A stretch of DNA of 39,126 nt from assembly GCA_017617655.1 (NCBI GenBank), contig JAFZVU010000082.1:1-39126 (forward strand), given 5' to 3'. Of the stretch, positions 23,102-34,637 are shown one piece after another; the first letter of the stretch is position 1, and the number at the start of each line of letters is the position of its first letter. This stretch comes from Bacteroidales bacterium. Lineage in GTDB: Bacteria > Bacteroidota > Bacteroidia > Bacteroidales > UBA932. The notes below the pieces were generated by a model that saw only the letters and a program-made list of their open reading frames with translations, made no database searches and was not told where the DNA came from. Both the position numbers and the translations under genes were made by a program.

Positions 23102-24443
23102 ACTGACGCTTGTATACGACAGGTGATTTGCTGCCGTCTGCGGCTCTGTTTTCGTTGAACTCCCCTTCCAGTTCGAGACGATCGCCGTCCTGATAGATTC
23201 TTGCCTTCATCGTCAAGCCCTTGGGGGTGGGACTTGGAACGTATGTATAGCTCAAGTCGTCTTCTGCCCAGAAGCCGTCATCGGCCGTGAAACCAGTATC
23301 ATATTTATAGATAGTCAGCTGGAATTCTGACCCGGACCCTTCGACAGTATAGACGAAGGATTCTGAGAACAGTTTATTATCCAGAAGGTACCCTGTGCCG
23401 TCGCTGCGGAAAACCCAGGTGTTTTGGAAAATGCCAAATATTGGTATGGCGCAGGTCCTGGTACCTGTCCAGCGGCCTTCAATCAATGACTTGCTGTTTT
23501 TTGACGGAGTGCGGTATTTTGGGCTTCCGTCTTCGCCAGCATAAGGGTCTGATCCTTTTTTATACCAGGGATATGTCACAAAGACAAATAAGTGGTCAGA
23601 CGTACGTTCGAAACCATTGCGCGAACGGGCGGTATACTCAATCGTGTCGCCGGCAGCATAGCAGCAGACATAGTAGTATCCACTATAGTTCCCGCTGGTA
23701 TTATAGTCGGTCAGGTAGTAAGTGAACGGATCCAGAGCAACCTCCTTGTCTCCGTTCTTGAAGGTCTTGACTGTCCTCAGATACCCGGTGCCGTCGGCAT
23801 TGAAGTGGCTGACCTCAGTAATATTGAAAGGCAGCTCGTTGTAAAGAGTCACCTGATCGTCGGAAAAGTCGATGGAATTATCATCAACGTGATGAAGATG
23901 AGTCCAGTCTGTCTGCCAGGTGCCGACCAGAAGATTGGGCGCTCCGGCAGCATTTTTCACCACCTTAGGATCAATGATCAGCAGGCAAGTCACATCCGTG
24001 ACATCTTTGAGGAATTGAGCATATTCAGCCGAGCTCTCGAAACGCACGTTTTCCCCTGAGGCTTTGTAGACACATATATATTCGAGGAAATATATGTTCA
24101 TCAGGTGGTATACAGTTTCTCCCTTCCATTTCATACGGAAAACAGCCGTCTGACCGGAAATGCCAAAACTTTTAACTTTAGGCTTCAATCCGTCGGGCAG
24201 ATCGCCAAATGTCGTATGCTTCACAGGAACTGCATAATTCCTATAGCAAACTTCCTTGAAAGACCCGGTGATATCGAGCAGATCTAAGGTCATGTTGCGA
24301 TTTTCCTCATACACCGTCTCAATAAGCTCACCCACATACCCAGGCTCATCCTCTCCGTTGTTCGCAGGAACAGGCGTACAACCTCCCACCAGCGCCGCAG
24401 CGCAAGCCAGCCAAAGAATATATACGTAATAACTCTTCATCAC
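23100..24443 (-). CDS. Lipoprotein of unknown function with two lipocalin-like segments
   Basis: A 447-residue protein with a lipoprotein signal (MMKSYYVYILWLACAAALVG then GC, Cys22). Translation could also start one codon later. Two stretches begin with a lipocalin-like G-x-W pattern, LLVGTWQTDWT (about residue 173) and LIEGRWTGTRT (about residue 325). Each is followed by a strand with F-x-x-D-G-T-G-Y-L, as in lipocalin-like domains of Bacteroidales exported proteins. No catalytic residues are recognised. It is transcribed alone and converges on the hydrolase gene; its stop overlaps the hydrolase terminator T-run. The base composition is moderately AT-rich. Confidence 0.7.
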   Translation of the reverse strand: MMKSYYVYILWLACAAALVGGCTPVPANNGEDEPGYVGELIETVYEENRNMTLDLLDITGSFKEVCYRNYAVPVKHTTFGDLPDGLKPKVKSFGISGQTAVFRMKWKGETVYHLMNIYFLEYICVYKASGENVRFESSAEYAQFLKDVTDVTCLLIIDPKVVKNAAGAPNLLVGTWQTDWTHLHHVDDNSIDFSDDQVTLYNELPFNITEVSHFNADGTGYLRTVKTFKNGDKEVALDPFTYYLTDYNTSGNYSGYYYVCCYAAGDTIEYTARSRNGFERTSDHLFVFVTYPWYKKGSDPYAGEDGSPKYRTPSKNSKSLIEGRWTGTRTCAIPIFGIFQNTWVFRSDGTGYLLDNKLFSESFVYTVEGSGSEFQLTIYKYDTGFTADDGFWAEDDLSYTYVPSPTPKGLTMKARIYQDGDRLELEGEFNENRAADGSKSPVVYKRQ

Positions 24444-24757
24444 ATCTATAATAACTGCGACAGCTCTAAATTACTGCGTCTTGCCTCCGTCATCATTGAG
24501 ATAAACAAACCTGCTTGCTGCCTTTGGCCTATAACTCGAGGCAATATGGTTTCTCCTCGTTTTGTTTACAGTAATGATTGATTTCTAAAGTAAATCATAT
24601 TTATCGTATAAACAATAAATAATGCCTAATATTGATAACATATAAGTTAATATGGCCCTGCCTTGGTCAGAAAGCAGGCGCTGATTCTTTTTGACTGGGG
24701 CAAATGAGCAAAAACAAAAAGCACTGGCAATCGTGACCCGTAAAAACAACCTTGCAA
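24444..24757. other. AT-rich non-coding gap
   Basis: No gene is supported here. It contains the block-repeat copy B at 24658-24729 and, at its right edge, the Bro-N promoter. A short reverse-strand frame across the right edge (24647-24841) lacks any protein signature. Confidence 0.6.
24658..24729 (-). repeat. Block repeat shared with 18931-18990 (copy B)
   Basis: Read on the reverse strand: TGCCAGTGCTTTTTGTTTTT (24729-24710), then AAAGAATCAGCGCC and CCAAGGCAGG. The first word is an exact 20-base match to copy A, the others match at 13 of 14 and 10 of 10. The order is circularly shifted relative to copy A. Confidence 0.6.
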
Positions 24758-24760
24758 TGA

Positions 24761-24792
24761 TTTGGAATAGCAGAACGCATCGTTTATTTTTG
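24761..24792 (+). promoter_or_regulatory. Promoter of the Bro-N gene remnant
   Basis: TTTG (24761-24764), 20 bases, then TATTTTTG (24785-24792), both exact to the Bacteroidota consensus. It lies 16 bases before the ATG at 24809. Confidence 0.75.
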
Positions 24793-24808
24793 TAGAAAAC
24801 GATGAGGC

Positions 24809-25084
24809 ATGTCTGAAATAGAGAAAATACAGTTGTTCCAAGACAGGAAAGTTAGAACCGCTTGGGACGAAGAAGAGGAAAAGTGGTACTTTTCTGTAGT
24901 TGACGTTGTCGGTGCCCTTACAGAGCAGCCCACACCCAAAAGAGCTAGCACATACTGGGCGGTGCTGAAAAGCAGATTGAAGGAAGAAGGCGCCGGGGAA
25001 CTACTTACAACATGTAAGCAGTTGAAATTAATAGCAACGGAGAAGTTTGCAAACAATCCTGTTTCCTCAAGGTGTTTATTATGA
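24809..25084 (+). pseudogene. Truncated Bro-N domain protein
   Basis: A 91-residue frame whose first 77 residues match the Bro-N pattern common in Bacteroidota accessory genes: KIQLFQDRKVRTAWDEEEEK, then WYFSVVDVVGALTEQPTPKR, then YWAVLKSRLKEEG and TTCKQLKL. Full proteins continue with a second part and are usually over 200 residues. Here the frame leaves the pattern after LIATEKFANN and stops at 25084. A different frame continues to 25200 (ILFPQGVYYDKENDDIEPVA), so a deletion or recombination probably joined two gene pieces. Bro-N domains bind DNA and occur in phage antirepressors. It has a very good promoter, so a short product could still be made. Confidence 0.65.
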
Positions 25085-25206
25085 TAAAGAAAATGATGAT
25101 ATTGAACCTGTCGCCGAGAACGATTTTATGTTCGCAAGACACATAAACACAATGGATTGCGAGATAAAACAAAACGGACAAACCGCCGTTGCCGATGATT
25201 TGTCCG
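25053..25206 (+). pseudogene. Out-of-frame coding remnant next to the Bro-N gene
   Basis: In a second frame, 25053-25206 reads ILFPQGVYYDKENDDIEPVA then ENDFMFARHINTMDCEIKQN and further polar residues, without a proper start, and then runs into the tRNA-Asn gene. The LFPxGxxYD start loosely resembles the tail of some Bacteroidota recombinases, but this is a weak impression. It is best treated as debris of a mobile or accessory gene. Confidence 0.35.
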
Positions 25207-25209
25207 CTT

Positions 25210-25286
25210 TGGCTCCTCTTCGGGGACTTGAACCCAGGACCCCCTGATTAACAGTCAGGTGCTCTAACCAACTGAGCTAAAGAGGA
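25210..25286 (-). tRNA. tRNA-Asn (anticodon GTT)
   Basis: The reverse strand folds as a complete tRNA: acceptor TCCTCTT/AAGAGGA, D-arm GCTC-AGTTGGTTA-GAGC, anticodon arm CCTGA-CTGTTAA-TCAGG with GTT, a 5-base variable loop and T-arm CTGGG-TTCAAGT-CCCCG. The T-stem has one T/C mismatch at its second pair, which is unusual but does not break the arm. The discriminator is G and CCA is encoded (25210-25212). It has its own strong promoter. Confidence 0.95.
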
Positions 25287-25305
25287 ATTTTCCCTTTCGG
25301 GGCTA

Positions 25306-25336
25306 CAAATGTAGTTATTTTTATCGTTAGACCAAA
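25306..25336 (-). promoter_or_regulatory. Promoter of tRNA-Asn
   Basis: On the reverse strand TTTG (25336-25333), 19 bases, then TACATTTG (25313-25306), about 20 bases before the tRNA 5' end. The -33 box directly follows the stop codon of the beta-galactosidase gene. Confidence 0.85.
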
Positions 25337-25338
25337 TT

Positions 25339-28509
<3,171 letters not shown>

Positions 28510-28521
28510 TTACGTGAATAA

Positions 28522-28529
28522 CAAATTTA
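28522..28529 (-). promoter_or_regulatory. -7 element for the beta-galactosidase gene
   Basis: The reverse strand reads TAAATTTG, exact TAnnTTTG, 27 bases before the ATG at 28494. It is back-to-back with the tRNA-Leu promoter. Confidence 0.55.
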
Positions 28530-28542
28530 AGAAAAAATGTAT

Positions 28543-28550
28543 TACATTTG
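28543..28550 (+). promoter_or_regulatory. -7 element for tRNA-Leu
   Basis: TACATTTG, exact TAnnTTTG, ends 12 bases before the tRNA 5' end at 28563. Confidence 0.65.
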
Positions 28551-28562
28551 CACCTGCCCTGA

Positions 28563-28647
28563 GCCCGGATGGCGGAATTGGTAGACGCGCTAGTTTCAGG
28601 GACTAGTGGACGAATAGTCTGTGCAGGTTCGAGCCCTGTTCCGGGCA
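28563..28647 (+). tRNA. tRNA-Leu (anticodon CAG)
   Basis: An 85-base type II tRNA: acceptor GCCCGGA/TCCGGGC with discriminator A, D-arm with GGTAGACGC, anticodon arm CTAGT-TTCAGGG-ACTAG giving CAG, a long variable arm typical of leucine tRNAs, and a T-arm GCAGG-TTCGAGC-CCTGT. CCA is not encoded. A strong hairpin terminator begins 2 bases after the gene. Confidence 0.95.
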
Positions 28648-28648
28648 C

Positions 28649-28689
28649 GCGAAAAAAAGAGAGATGCATCGCATCTCTCTTTTTTTCGC
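28649..28689 (+). terminator. Bidirectional terminator, perfect 19-base stem
   Basis: 28649-28667 and 28671-28689 are exactly complementary over 19 bases with a 3-base loop. The stem has a GAGAGATGC core flanked by a run of seven A on the left and seven T on the right. It can end both tRNA-Leu and the convergent gene at 28713. Confidence 0.93.
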
Positions 28690-28712
28690 ATATGCCCATG
28701 TGGGCACCTTCT

Positions 28713-29114
28713 TCAACGGGGCATGAATACCATTTCCTCGCCAGTCAGCTCGTACTTGCCGATAAGAGTGTTGTTCTTGTAGGACAGCTCCATCGTGGGG
28801 TCGTCCTCGAAGGTAATAGTCATCTTGCCGCGGCGGTATTTGTATTTGCCCTGCTTCTCCCATTCGGAGGTCCAGCCGGGATTTGTATCGATAGTTCCGT
28901 CCGCATTCATATAAGATGCGGGATGGGGCGGCATATAGGAGCTTATCCGCTGGATGACTTTTGAGCCGGGAAGGAATTCAAGGCTGGTGATCACGGTCAT
29001 CGTGCCGGCGTCAAGAACTAATTCAGACCGTTCGTTCTGCCATACGGTATTGTTGAAAACGGGTCTTGCGGCAAACATCAGCATAATAGAAATGATAATC
29101 CTGAAGGTATACAT
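28713..29114 (-). CDS. Small exported protein of unknown function, lipocalin-like
   Basis: A 133-residue protein with an N-terminal hydrophobic export segment (MYTFRIIISIMLMFAARPVF). The mature part starts NTVWQNERSELVLDAGTMTV and shows alternating strands with TWGKYKY-type turns (KQGKYKYRRGKMTITFEDDP, then LIGKYELTGEEMVF), as in small single-domain lipocalin-like proteins of Bacteroidales. I do not recognise a named family. It converges on tRNA-Leu with the shared perfect-stem terminator between them and is divergent from lemA. A near-consensus TATCTTCG box lies upstream on the reverse strand. Confidence 0.6.
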   Translation of the reverse strand: MYTFRIIISIMLMFAARPVFNNTVWQNERSELVLDAGTMTVITSLEFLPGSKVIQRISSYMPPHPASYMNADGTIDTNPGWTSEWEKQGKYKYRRGKMTITFEDDPTMELSYKNNTLIGKYELTGEEMVFMPR

Positions 29115-29150
29115 ACGACAGCTGTTTAGACGAAGATAATGAAAAATCAG

Positions 29151-29158
29151 TATATTTG
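29151..29158 (+). promoter_or_regulatory. -7 element for lemA
   Basis: TATATTTG, exact TAnnTTTG, 28 bases before the ATG at 29187. It lies inside the longer in-frame extension to 29139, which is therefore unlikely to be translated. Confidence 0.6.
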
Positions 29159-29186
29159 TTCAAATAATAATCTAACAACTACATCT

Positions 29187-29768
29187 ATGACACTCATTAT
29201 CATTATCGCCGTCGTGGTACTGCTCGTACTGTGGGTGATTTCAGTTCAGAACAAACTCGTCAAACTCGATGAATTTGCAAACAATGCGCTTAAACAGATC
29301 AACGTACAGCAGATGAGCCGTTACGACTCTCTGAGGACAATGGTCAATACTGCCCGTGAATATGCCAAAGACGTTGAGTCCAAGACTATCATCGATGCTA
29401 TCGAGGCCCGCCGCCCGGTGCAGTCTGCAAATCCGACCGCAGAGCAGATCAATGAGAATGAAGCAATGCTCGGCCAGGCTATCCGCAATTTCAATGTCGT
29501 TGTCGAGAAATATCCTGAACTCAAGTCTCTGGACCTTTATAAGAACGCTCAGGAAGAATACGCCAAGAACGAGGACCAGGTCCGTATGGCCCGTATGACA
29601 TTCAACGACTGTGTCACCAAGTTCAACATGCAGACCCGTATGTTCCCGGGCAGCGTTATCGCCAGGATGCTGGGCTTCTTACCGAAAGAGTACCTCGCAG
29701 AGGATAAGTCAAAGGCCGACATTCCCGACATTTTCCCTGACAAGAATACCTCAGTTGAAAAGCAATAA
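29187..29768 (+). CDS. lemA: LemA family membrane protein
   Basis: A 193-residue protein from the ATG at 29187. One N-terminal transmembrane helix (MTLIIIIAVVVLLVLWVI) is followed by the LemA helical bundle: NKLVKLDEFANNALKQINVQ, LRTMVNTAREYAKDVESKT, LGQAIRNFNVVVEKYPELKS. The region after it is coiled-coil-like. The role of LemA in bacteria is not known; the surface-antigen name comes from Listeria. The stop is 1 base before the DUF2207 gene start, and LemA next to a DUF2207 protein is a recurrent arrangement. Confidence 0.9.
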   Translation: MTLIIIIAVVVLLVLWVISVQNKLVKLDEFANNALKQINVQQMSRYDSLRTMVNTAREYAKDVESKTIIDAIEARRPVQSANPTAEQINENEAMLGQAIRNFNVVVEKYPELKSLDLYKNAQEEYAKNEDQVRMARMTFNDCVTKFNMQTRMFPGSVIARMLGFLPKEYLAEDKSKADIPDIFPDKNTSVEKQ

Positions 29769-29769
29769 T

Positions 29770-31512
29770 ATGCGCAAACATATTGTCTTCTATCTGGCCC
29801 TGTTCCTGACATGCGCCACGGTTCTCCCTTCGCATGCCCAGGAGATCAGGGATATCGAGACCACCGTCAATCTGTTCGCCAACGGCAACGCTCAGGTCAT
29901 CCAGAAATGGGACGTCACTGTTGTCAGCGGCACGGAATGGTATATTCCCATCGACAATCTCGGCCAAAGCTATATCCACGATTTCCACGTGTTCGAGAAT
30001 GGCAAGGAGTACGAGAATGACGGCCGCAAATGGGATTCCGACCGCTCGCTAGCCGCAAAGACCCATCGCTGCGGCATTGTGGAGAAGCGGGGCGGCAATA
30101 TCGAACTTTGCTGGGGACAAGGTGAGTATGGAGACCATGTTTACACCATCTGCTACATAATCGACAATCTCGTGCTGGATTATGGCGACTGCGACGGATT
30201 CCACTGGCATTTCCTCAATGACGAGTGGGACGTTAAGCCTCAGCATGCATCCATCAGGATTGTCAACGAGACAGACCGTGAGCCCTGGTACTGGGCAAGT
30301 CCAGATTCATGCAACGTCCGCTTCTGGGGCTTCGGCATGGAAGGTGACTCGCGTCTGGAAGACAACTCTATCTACTTCGAATCTACAGAACGCTTCAGAT
30401 ACAGCAGCTTCTTCTCAGCCCTTGTGCGCTTCGACAAAGGCCTGTTCAATCCCAACGGCCTGAAGATCAGTGACAAATCTTTCGAAGAGGTTCGCAAGGA
30501 GGCAATGAAGGGCAGCGACTATAAGGACGGTGAGACGCCCTTCGAGAAATTCCTGTTCTGGGTTTTCCTCTTCCTCTTCATAGGCATACCTCTGTTGCTT
30601 ATCGGATATGCGATCTTCGCCCTTTTCAGAAGGCTCTACCGCCGCATCTCCGGCCGTCACTATGACAAGAAGATTTTCGGAAAGAACAAGATAGACGGCT
30701 GGTGGAGAGAGGTGCCGCTCGACGGAAACCCCTCGGCTATGTACAGTCTAATCCAGTGCGGAGACATGCTGGCTCCCAACAAGTACAAGGTCTTCTCGAA
30801 CATCGTGAGCGCCTATTTCCTGAAATGGATCCAGGAAGGTGTTGTTACGGTGGAGAAAGACCCTAAGAAGGACGACCGTGTCAATCTGCGCTTCGCTCCT
30901 GCCGCCAATGGGGAAGGAGACGGCTTCTATTCGGACGATGAGATAGAGAGGAAGATCTATAGCGCCGCCTTTGAAGCTGCAGGCGCCAACAACCTCCTCG
31001 AAGCCGATGAGTTCAAGAAATGGTCTTATAAGCACGACCAGACTGTGACCGGATGGCCTATGGCGGCAAAGACTGCCGGCCGCGCCATGTGGAACAAGTA
31101 CAGTCAGGAGGATCGCTGTCACGCCATCGAGTTCAAGAATTACCTGAACGATTTCACCCTCGCATCAGAGCGTGAGGCGCCCGAAGTCGGCCTTTGGAAG
31201 AAGTATATGATCCTTGCCGCTTCCCTCGGCATCGCCGACAAGGTGTTCAAGAACTTCGAGAAGTTGTTCCCGAAAGTGATGGAAGAATATACTCAGCAGT
31301 CGAATATGGTGGATATGGCGACCACATACACCGTACTGCGAAATATCAACAACAATTCTTCTTCAATGATGACATCGGCCCTGGACAGGCAGGCCCAGAG
31401 AAGGGCGGCAGCAGCTGCGGCGCAGAGACGCTCATCCGGCGGCGGTGGCTCGATATCGTTCGGCGGCGGTGGCGGCGGCTTCGGCGGCGGCCACGGCGGC
31501 GGCTCACGTTAG
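29770..31512 (+). CDS. DUF2207 family membrane protein
   Basis: A 580-residue protein. The ATG at 29770 begins a signal peptide (MRKHIVFYLALFLTCATVLPS), one base after the lemA stop; an in-frame extension back into lemA is ignored. The periplasmic DUF2207 domain covers about residues 30-230 (VNLFANGNAQVIQKWDVTVV then YIPIDNLG). A transmembrane segment lies at about 261-288 and a large soluble part follows. The C-terminus is a Gly-rich tail (SSGGGGSISFGGGGGGFGGG) typical of the family. The function is unknown. It likely works with LemA in the envelope. A terminator hairpin identical in stem to the one at 23067 follows. Confidence 0.87.
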   Translation: MRKHIVFYLALFLTCATVLPSHAQEIRDIETTVNLFANGNAQVIQKWDVTVVSGTEWYIPIDNLGQSYIHDFHVFENGKEYENDGRKWDSDRSLAAKTHRCGIVEKRGGNIELCWGQGEYGDHVYTICYIIDNLVLDYGDCDGFHWHFLNDEWDVKPQHASIRIVNETDREPWYWASPDSCNVRFWGFGMEGDSRLEDNSIYFESTERFRYSSFFSALVRFDKGLFNPNGLKISDKSFEEVRKEAMKGSDYKDGETPFEKFLFWVFLFLFIGIPLLLIGYAIFALFRRLYRRISGRHYDKKIFGKNKIDGWWREVPLDGNPSAMYSLIQCGDMLAPNKYKVFSNIVSAYFLKWIQEGVVTVEKDPKKDDRVNLRFAPAANGEGDGFYSDDEIERKIYSAAFEAAGANNLLEADEFKKWSYKHDQTVTGWPMAAKTAGRAMWNKYSQEDRCHAIEFKNYLNDFTLASEREAPEVGLWKKYMILAASLGIADKVFKNFEKLFPKVMEEYTQQSNMVDMATTYTVLRNINNNSSSMMTSALDRQAQRRAAAAAAQRRSSGGGGSISFGGGGGGFGGGHGGGSR

Positions 31513-31535
31513 CCCATTCTTACATAGAATACGGA

Positions 31536-31567
31536 CAGGCATCCATCCCCAGATGGGTGCCTGTTTT
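31536..31567 (+). terminator. Rho-independent terminator after DUF2207
   Basis: CAGGCATCCAT (31536-31546) pairs with ATGGGTGCCTG (31553-31563), followed by TTTTATTTATT. The stem is identical to the one at 23067; only the loop differs. Confidence 0.85.
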
Positions 31568-31569
31568 AT

Positions 31570-32025
31570 TTATTCTTCCAGTATCTGGCCGGCGGCGTTC
31601 TTGGTGTCGACTTTTTCGATGATTCGCTCCAGGATGCCGTCCTGCGAGAAGATGAAGGTGCGGCGGAGTGTCCCCAGGACAGTCTTGCCGTACATTTTCT
31701 TTTCGCCCCATGCCCCGAAGCTCTGCAGCATCTCCGTAGAGGTGTCGGCCAGCAGGCGGAACGGCAGCTCGTATTTGGCGCGGAAGCCGGTGTGGGACTT
31801 CGCAGAGTCCTTGCTGACACCTATGACATTGTAGCCGGCCGCTGTCAGTGCGGCATAGTTGTCGCGAAAGCTGCATGCCTCCGCAGTGCAGCCGGAGGTG
31901 TTGTCCTTGGGATAGAAATAAATTATGGTCTTGCGGCCGTTGCCGATCAGGTCCTCGCTCCTGACCATGTTGCCGTCCTGGTCCATGACCTCGAAGGCCG
32001 GCATCTTGTCTCCGATTTTCAGCAT
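31570..32025 (-). CDS. bcp: Thiol peroxidase of the Bcp/PrxQ type
   Basis: A 151-residue peroxiredoxin. The peroxidatic Cys46 and resolving Cys51 are in SGCTAEACSFRD, the 5-residue spacing typical of PrxQ/Bcp. The upstream block KTIIYFYPKDNTSG is also canonical. It reduces hydrogen peroxide and organic hydroperoxides with thioredoxin in the cytosol. It is a single gene with its own TATATTTG box (32046-32053), convergent with the DUF2207 gene and divergent from the phosphatase operon. Confidence 0.95.
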   Translation of the reverse strand: MLKIGDKMPAFEVMDQDGNMVRSEDLIGNGRKTIIYFYPKDNTSGCTAEACSFRDNYAALTAAGYNVIGVSKDSAKSHTGFRAKYELPFRLLADTSTEMLQSFGAWGEKKMYGKTVLGTLRRTFIFSQDGILERIIEKVDTKNAAGQILEE

Positions 32026-32045
32026 AATGTGTGGATTGTTATATA

Positions 32046-32053
32046 CAAATATA
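32046..32053 (-). promoter_or_regulatory. -7 element for bcp
   Basis: The reverse strand reads TATATTTG, exact TAnnTTTG, 20 bases before the bcp ATG. Confidence 0.6.
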
Positions 32054-32079
32054 GCCTTTATAAACCGAGTTTTTTTCTT

Positions 32080-32087
32080 TAAATTTG
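32080..32087 (+). promoter_or_regulatory. -7 element for the alkaline phosphatase operon
   Basis: TAAATTTG, exact TAnnTTTG, 24 bases before the ATG at 32112. A TTG/TTTG partner is not clear. Confidence 0.55.
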
Positions 32088-32111
32088 TTTGATTGATAAT
32101 TCCCCTGAAAA

Positions 32112-33257
32112 ATGAAGAAAATACTTACCGTCCTCGCCCTGCTGGCAATTACCATCCCTGTCTTTGCTCAGGAAGTCGAGAAAACCGAATACACTGCCTA
32201 CATCGGAGAGACAACAGTCAACAACCAGAGTACTTATACCCCCGATTTCAAATATGACGGCACGAACCGCAAGGTCCGCAACGTCATCCTCCTGATCGGC
32301 GACGGCATGGGCCTGGCTGCCGTCAACGCCGGCATGTATGCCAACGGCGGCGAGCTGACCACCACCAACCTGCGGACCTACGGCTATGTGCGCACCCAGT
32401 CTGACAGCGACTTCACCACAGATTCCGCTGCTTCCGGCACTGCTTATGCCACCGGCCAGAAGACCACCAATAATTTCCTCGGCGTGAATCCGGACAAAGA
32501 GGCTATTCTCAATATCCCTGAGCGTCTTGAGCCCCTCGGCTTCGCATGCGGAGTGGTTTCTACCGACAACCTGAACGGCGCTACGCCGGCGGCCTTCTTC
32601 GCCCACCAGGAGTCCCGCAACGCCACTGCCGAAATATGGGCCGACCTGCCCGCAGCACACCTTGACTTCGCCTCTGCAGGCACCATGGGAGTCTTCGAGG
32701 AGCAGTCAGACGAGACCCGCGCCGCTATCAAGGCCCGCTACACCCTCGTCGGCGATATAGACGCTGTGGACGGCGCTGCAGCCCCGGTGCTTTTCCTCCC
32801 GCCCAGCGTAGCCCTCGCAGAGCGTGGCGACTACCTGCCGGCGACTACCCGTAAAGCCATTGAATACCTTTCGAAGCAGAGCAAGAAAGGCTTCTTCCTT
32901 ATGGTGGAGGGTGCCCGCATCGACAAGGAGGAGCACAGCAACAATACCTACGGTTTCGTGCGCGAGATGCTGGACTTCGACAAAGCTGTGGAGGAGGCCA
33001 TCCGCTTCGCAGAGAAGGACGGCCACACCCTCGTGATAATCAGTGCCGACCATGAGACCGGCGGCGTAGCGCTGCGCGGCGGCGACCCGGAGAAGGGCTA
33101 TATCCGCACGGCATTCGCCCACACCAGCCACACTGGTATCACGGTTCCCCTCTTTGCCTTCGGCCCGAAGTCACAGATGTTCCAATGCTTCCAGGAGAAC
33201 AGCGACGTCAGCAACAAGATCGTGGAGATCCTGACCGGCCACAATCCCGCCAAATGA
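32112..33257 (+). CDS. Alkaline phosphatase (PhoA superfamily)
   Basis: A 381-residue exported enzyme with a signal peptide (MKKILTVLALLAITIPVFAQ). The metal-binding Asp64 is in LLIGDGMG, the nucleophile Ser105 is in TTDSAASGTAYATG, and ADHETGG near the C-terminus supplies further zinc ligands. It hydrolyses phosphate monoesters in the periplasm. It is shorter than E. coli PhoA (about 470), as in many Bacteroidota versions. The oxidoreductase gene follows after 25 bases, so the three genes to 35657 probably form an operon. Confidence 0.92.
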   Translation: MKKILTVLALLAITIPVFAQEVEKTEYTAYIGETTVNNQSTYTPDFKYDGTNRKVRNVILLIGDGMGLAAVNAGMYANGGELTTTNLRTYGYVRTQSDSDFTTDSAASGTAYATGQKTTNNFLGVNPDKEAILNIPERLEPLGFACGVVSTDNLNGATPAAFFAHQESRNATAEIWADLPAAHLDFASAGTMGVFEEQSDETRAAIKARYTLVGDIDAVDGAAAPVLFLPPSVALAERGDYLPATTRKAIEYLSKQSKKGFFLMVEGARIDKEEHSNNTYGFVREMLDFDKAVEEAIRFAEKDGHTLVIISADHETGGVALRGGDPEKGYIRTAFAHTSHTGITVPLFAFGPKSQMFQCFQENSDVSNKIVEILTGHNPAK

Positions 33258-33282
33258 CGATAATCACTAAAACCATATCAAT

Positions 33283-34632
33283 ATGAACAGAAGAGAATTC
33301 CTCAAAACCGCTGGTTTTGCTGCTGCCGGAATGGTGGCTAGCACACACGGCATGAGCGCTGCAAGCTACAGCCGCATCATGGGCGCCAACGACAGGGTGA
33401 ACGTCGCCGTCGTAGGCTATTCAGACCGCTTCAGGGGCTCCCTGCTGCCCGCTTTCCAGGCAAACTGCCAGAAGCAGAACTTCGACATCATCGGTGTGTC
33501 CGACCTCTGGAGACTCCGCAGGGAAGACGCCAAGTCAAATCTTGAGACCCGCTTCGGCCACGCCATCAGGACCTACGTCAACAACGACAAGATGTATGAA
33601 GACAAGGACATCGACGCCGTAATTATCTCTACTGCCGACTTCCAGCATGCCCGCCATGCCGCCGAAGCCGCCCAGAACGGCAAGGATGCCTACGTCGAGA
33701 AGCCGTTCGCCGAGACAATGGAGGACGCCCGCTATGCCAAGGAGGCCATCGAGAAGGCCGGCACCATCGTGCAGATCGGTTCTCAGCGCCGCAGCGCGCC
33801 GAACTACCATGCCGCCAACGATTTCCTGCGTTCAGGCAAATTCGGCGACATAGTGATGGTCGAAATGACCTGGAATGTAAACCAGCCCGGCCGCTGGCGC
33901 CGTCCCAATGTCGTTCCGCTCCTCAAAAAGGAAGACACCGACTGGAACCGCTTCATCATGAACCGCCCGTGGCAGGAGTTCGACCCTCGCAAATACTTGG
34001 AGTTCCGTCTGTTCTGGCCGTTCTCATCTGGTATCCCCGGACAGTGGATGGCTCACCAGATCGACACCGTTCACTGGTTCACCGGTTACAACTATCCCCG
34101 CAGCGTAGCTGCCAACGGAGGCATCTACCTCTGGGATGACGGCCGCACCAACTACGACACCATGACCGCCGTGCTCGACTACGGTCCTGCCGACAATCCC
34201 AAGAAGGGCTTCCAGGTTGTATACTCGTCACGCTTCACCAACAGCGCCGGTGGCACCAAGGAAATCTACTACTCAAACGGCGGCGAGCTCAACCTCGACA
34301 CCAACATGGTGACATCCAACGGTTATCTGACTGCCCGCGAGGCAAGGTCTATGGGTATGGAAGAGTTCAAGCTTGATACATTCTCTCTTGCAGAGGGTAT
34401 CAAGGTTTCTACCGACGCCAACACCGGCGGCGACCCGATGACCACAGCCCACATGCTCAACTGGATGGAATGCGTCCGCAGCCGCAAGCAGCCGAACGCC
34501 AACTACATGGCCGGCTACAACCATTCAATTGCTTGTATTATGGTTACGGCTGCTCTGCGCACCCATGAGTTTACCGTTTTCGACCCTGCCACTCAGGAAG
34601 TGATGGCCGGCGGCAAGGTATTCAAGTTCTGA
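33283..34632 (+). CDS. Gfo/Idh/MocA family oxidoreductase, Tat-exported
   Basis: A 449-residue protein with a twin-arginine export signal ([20 protein letters not shown]). The Rossmann NAD(P)-binding region follows ([12 protein letters not shown], about residues 38-50, then [20 protein letters not shown] and [10 protein letters not shown]). The Lys of the EKP motif is conserved in catalysis for this family. The C-terminal domain holds the substrate. Tat-exported members of Bacteroidota are thought to bind their cofactor before export, and several act on sugars or glycosides; the substrate here is unknown. It lies between the phosphatase and the DUF6807 gene, with a 5-base gap to the latter. 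Confidence 0.9.
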   Translation: MNRREFLKTAGFAAAGMVASTHGMSAASYSRIMGANDRVNVAVVGYSDRFRGSLLPAFQANCQKQNFDIIGVSDLWRLRREDAKSNLETRFGHAIRTYVNNDKMYEDKDIDAVIISTADFQHARHAAEAAQNGKDAYVEKPFAETMEDARYAKEAIEKAGTIVQIGSQRRSAPNYHAANDFLRSGKFGDIVMVEMTWNVNQPGRWRRPNVVPLLKKEDTDWNRFIMNRPWQEFDPRKYLEFRLFWPFSSGIPGQWMAHQIDTVHWFTGYNYPRSVAANGGIYLWDDGRTNYDTMTAVLDYGPADNPKKGFQVVYSSRFTNSAGGTKEIYYSNGGELNLDTNMVTSNGYLTAREARSMGMEEFKLDTFSLAEGIKVSTDANTGGDPMTTAHMLNWMECVRSRKQPNANYMAGYNHSIACIMVTAALRTHEFTVFDPATQEVMAGGKVFKF

Positions 34633-34637
34633 TTGCC

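Noticed and set aside
29139-29186. Longer in-frame start for LemA
   Set aside because: The extension contains the promoter -7 box (29151-29158), and the family begins at the hydrophobic helix that starts at 29187.
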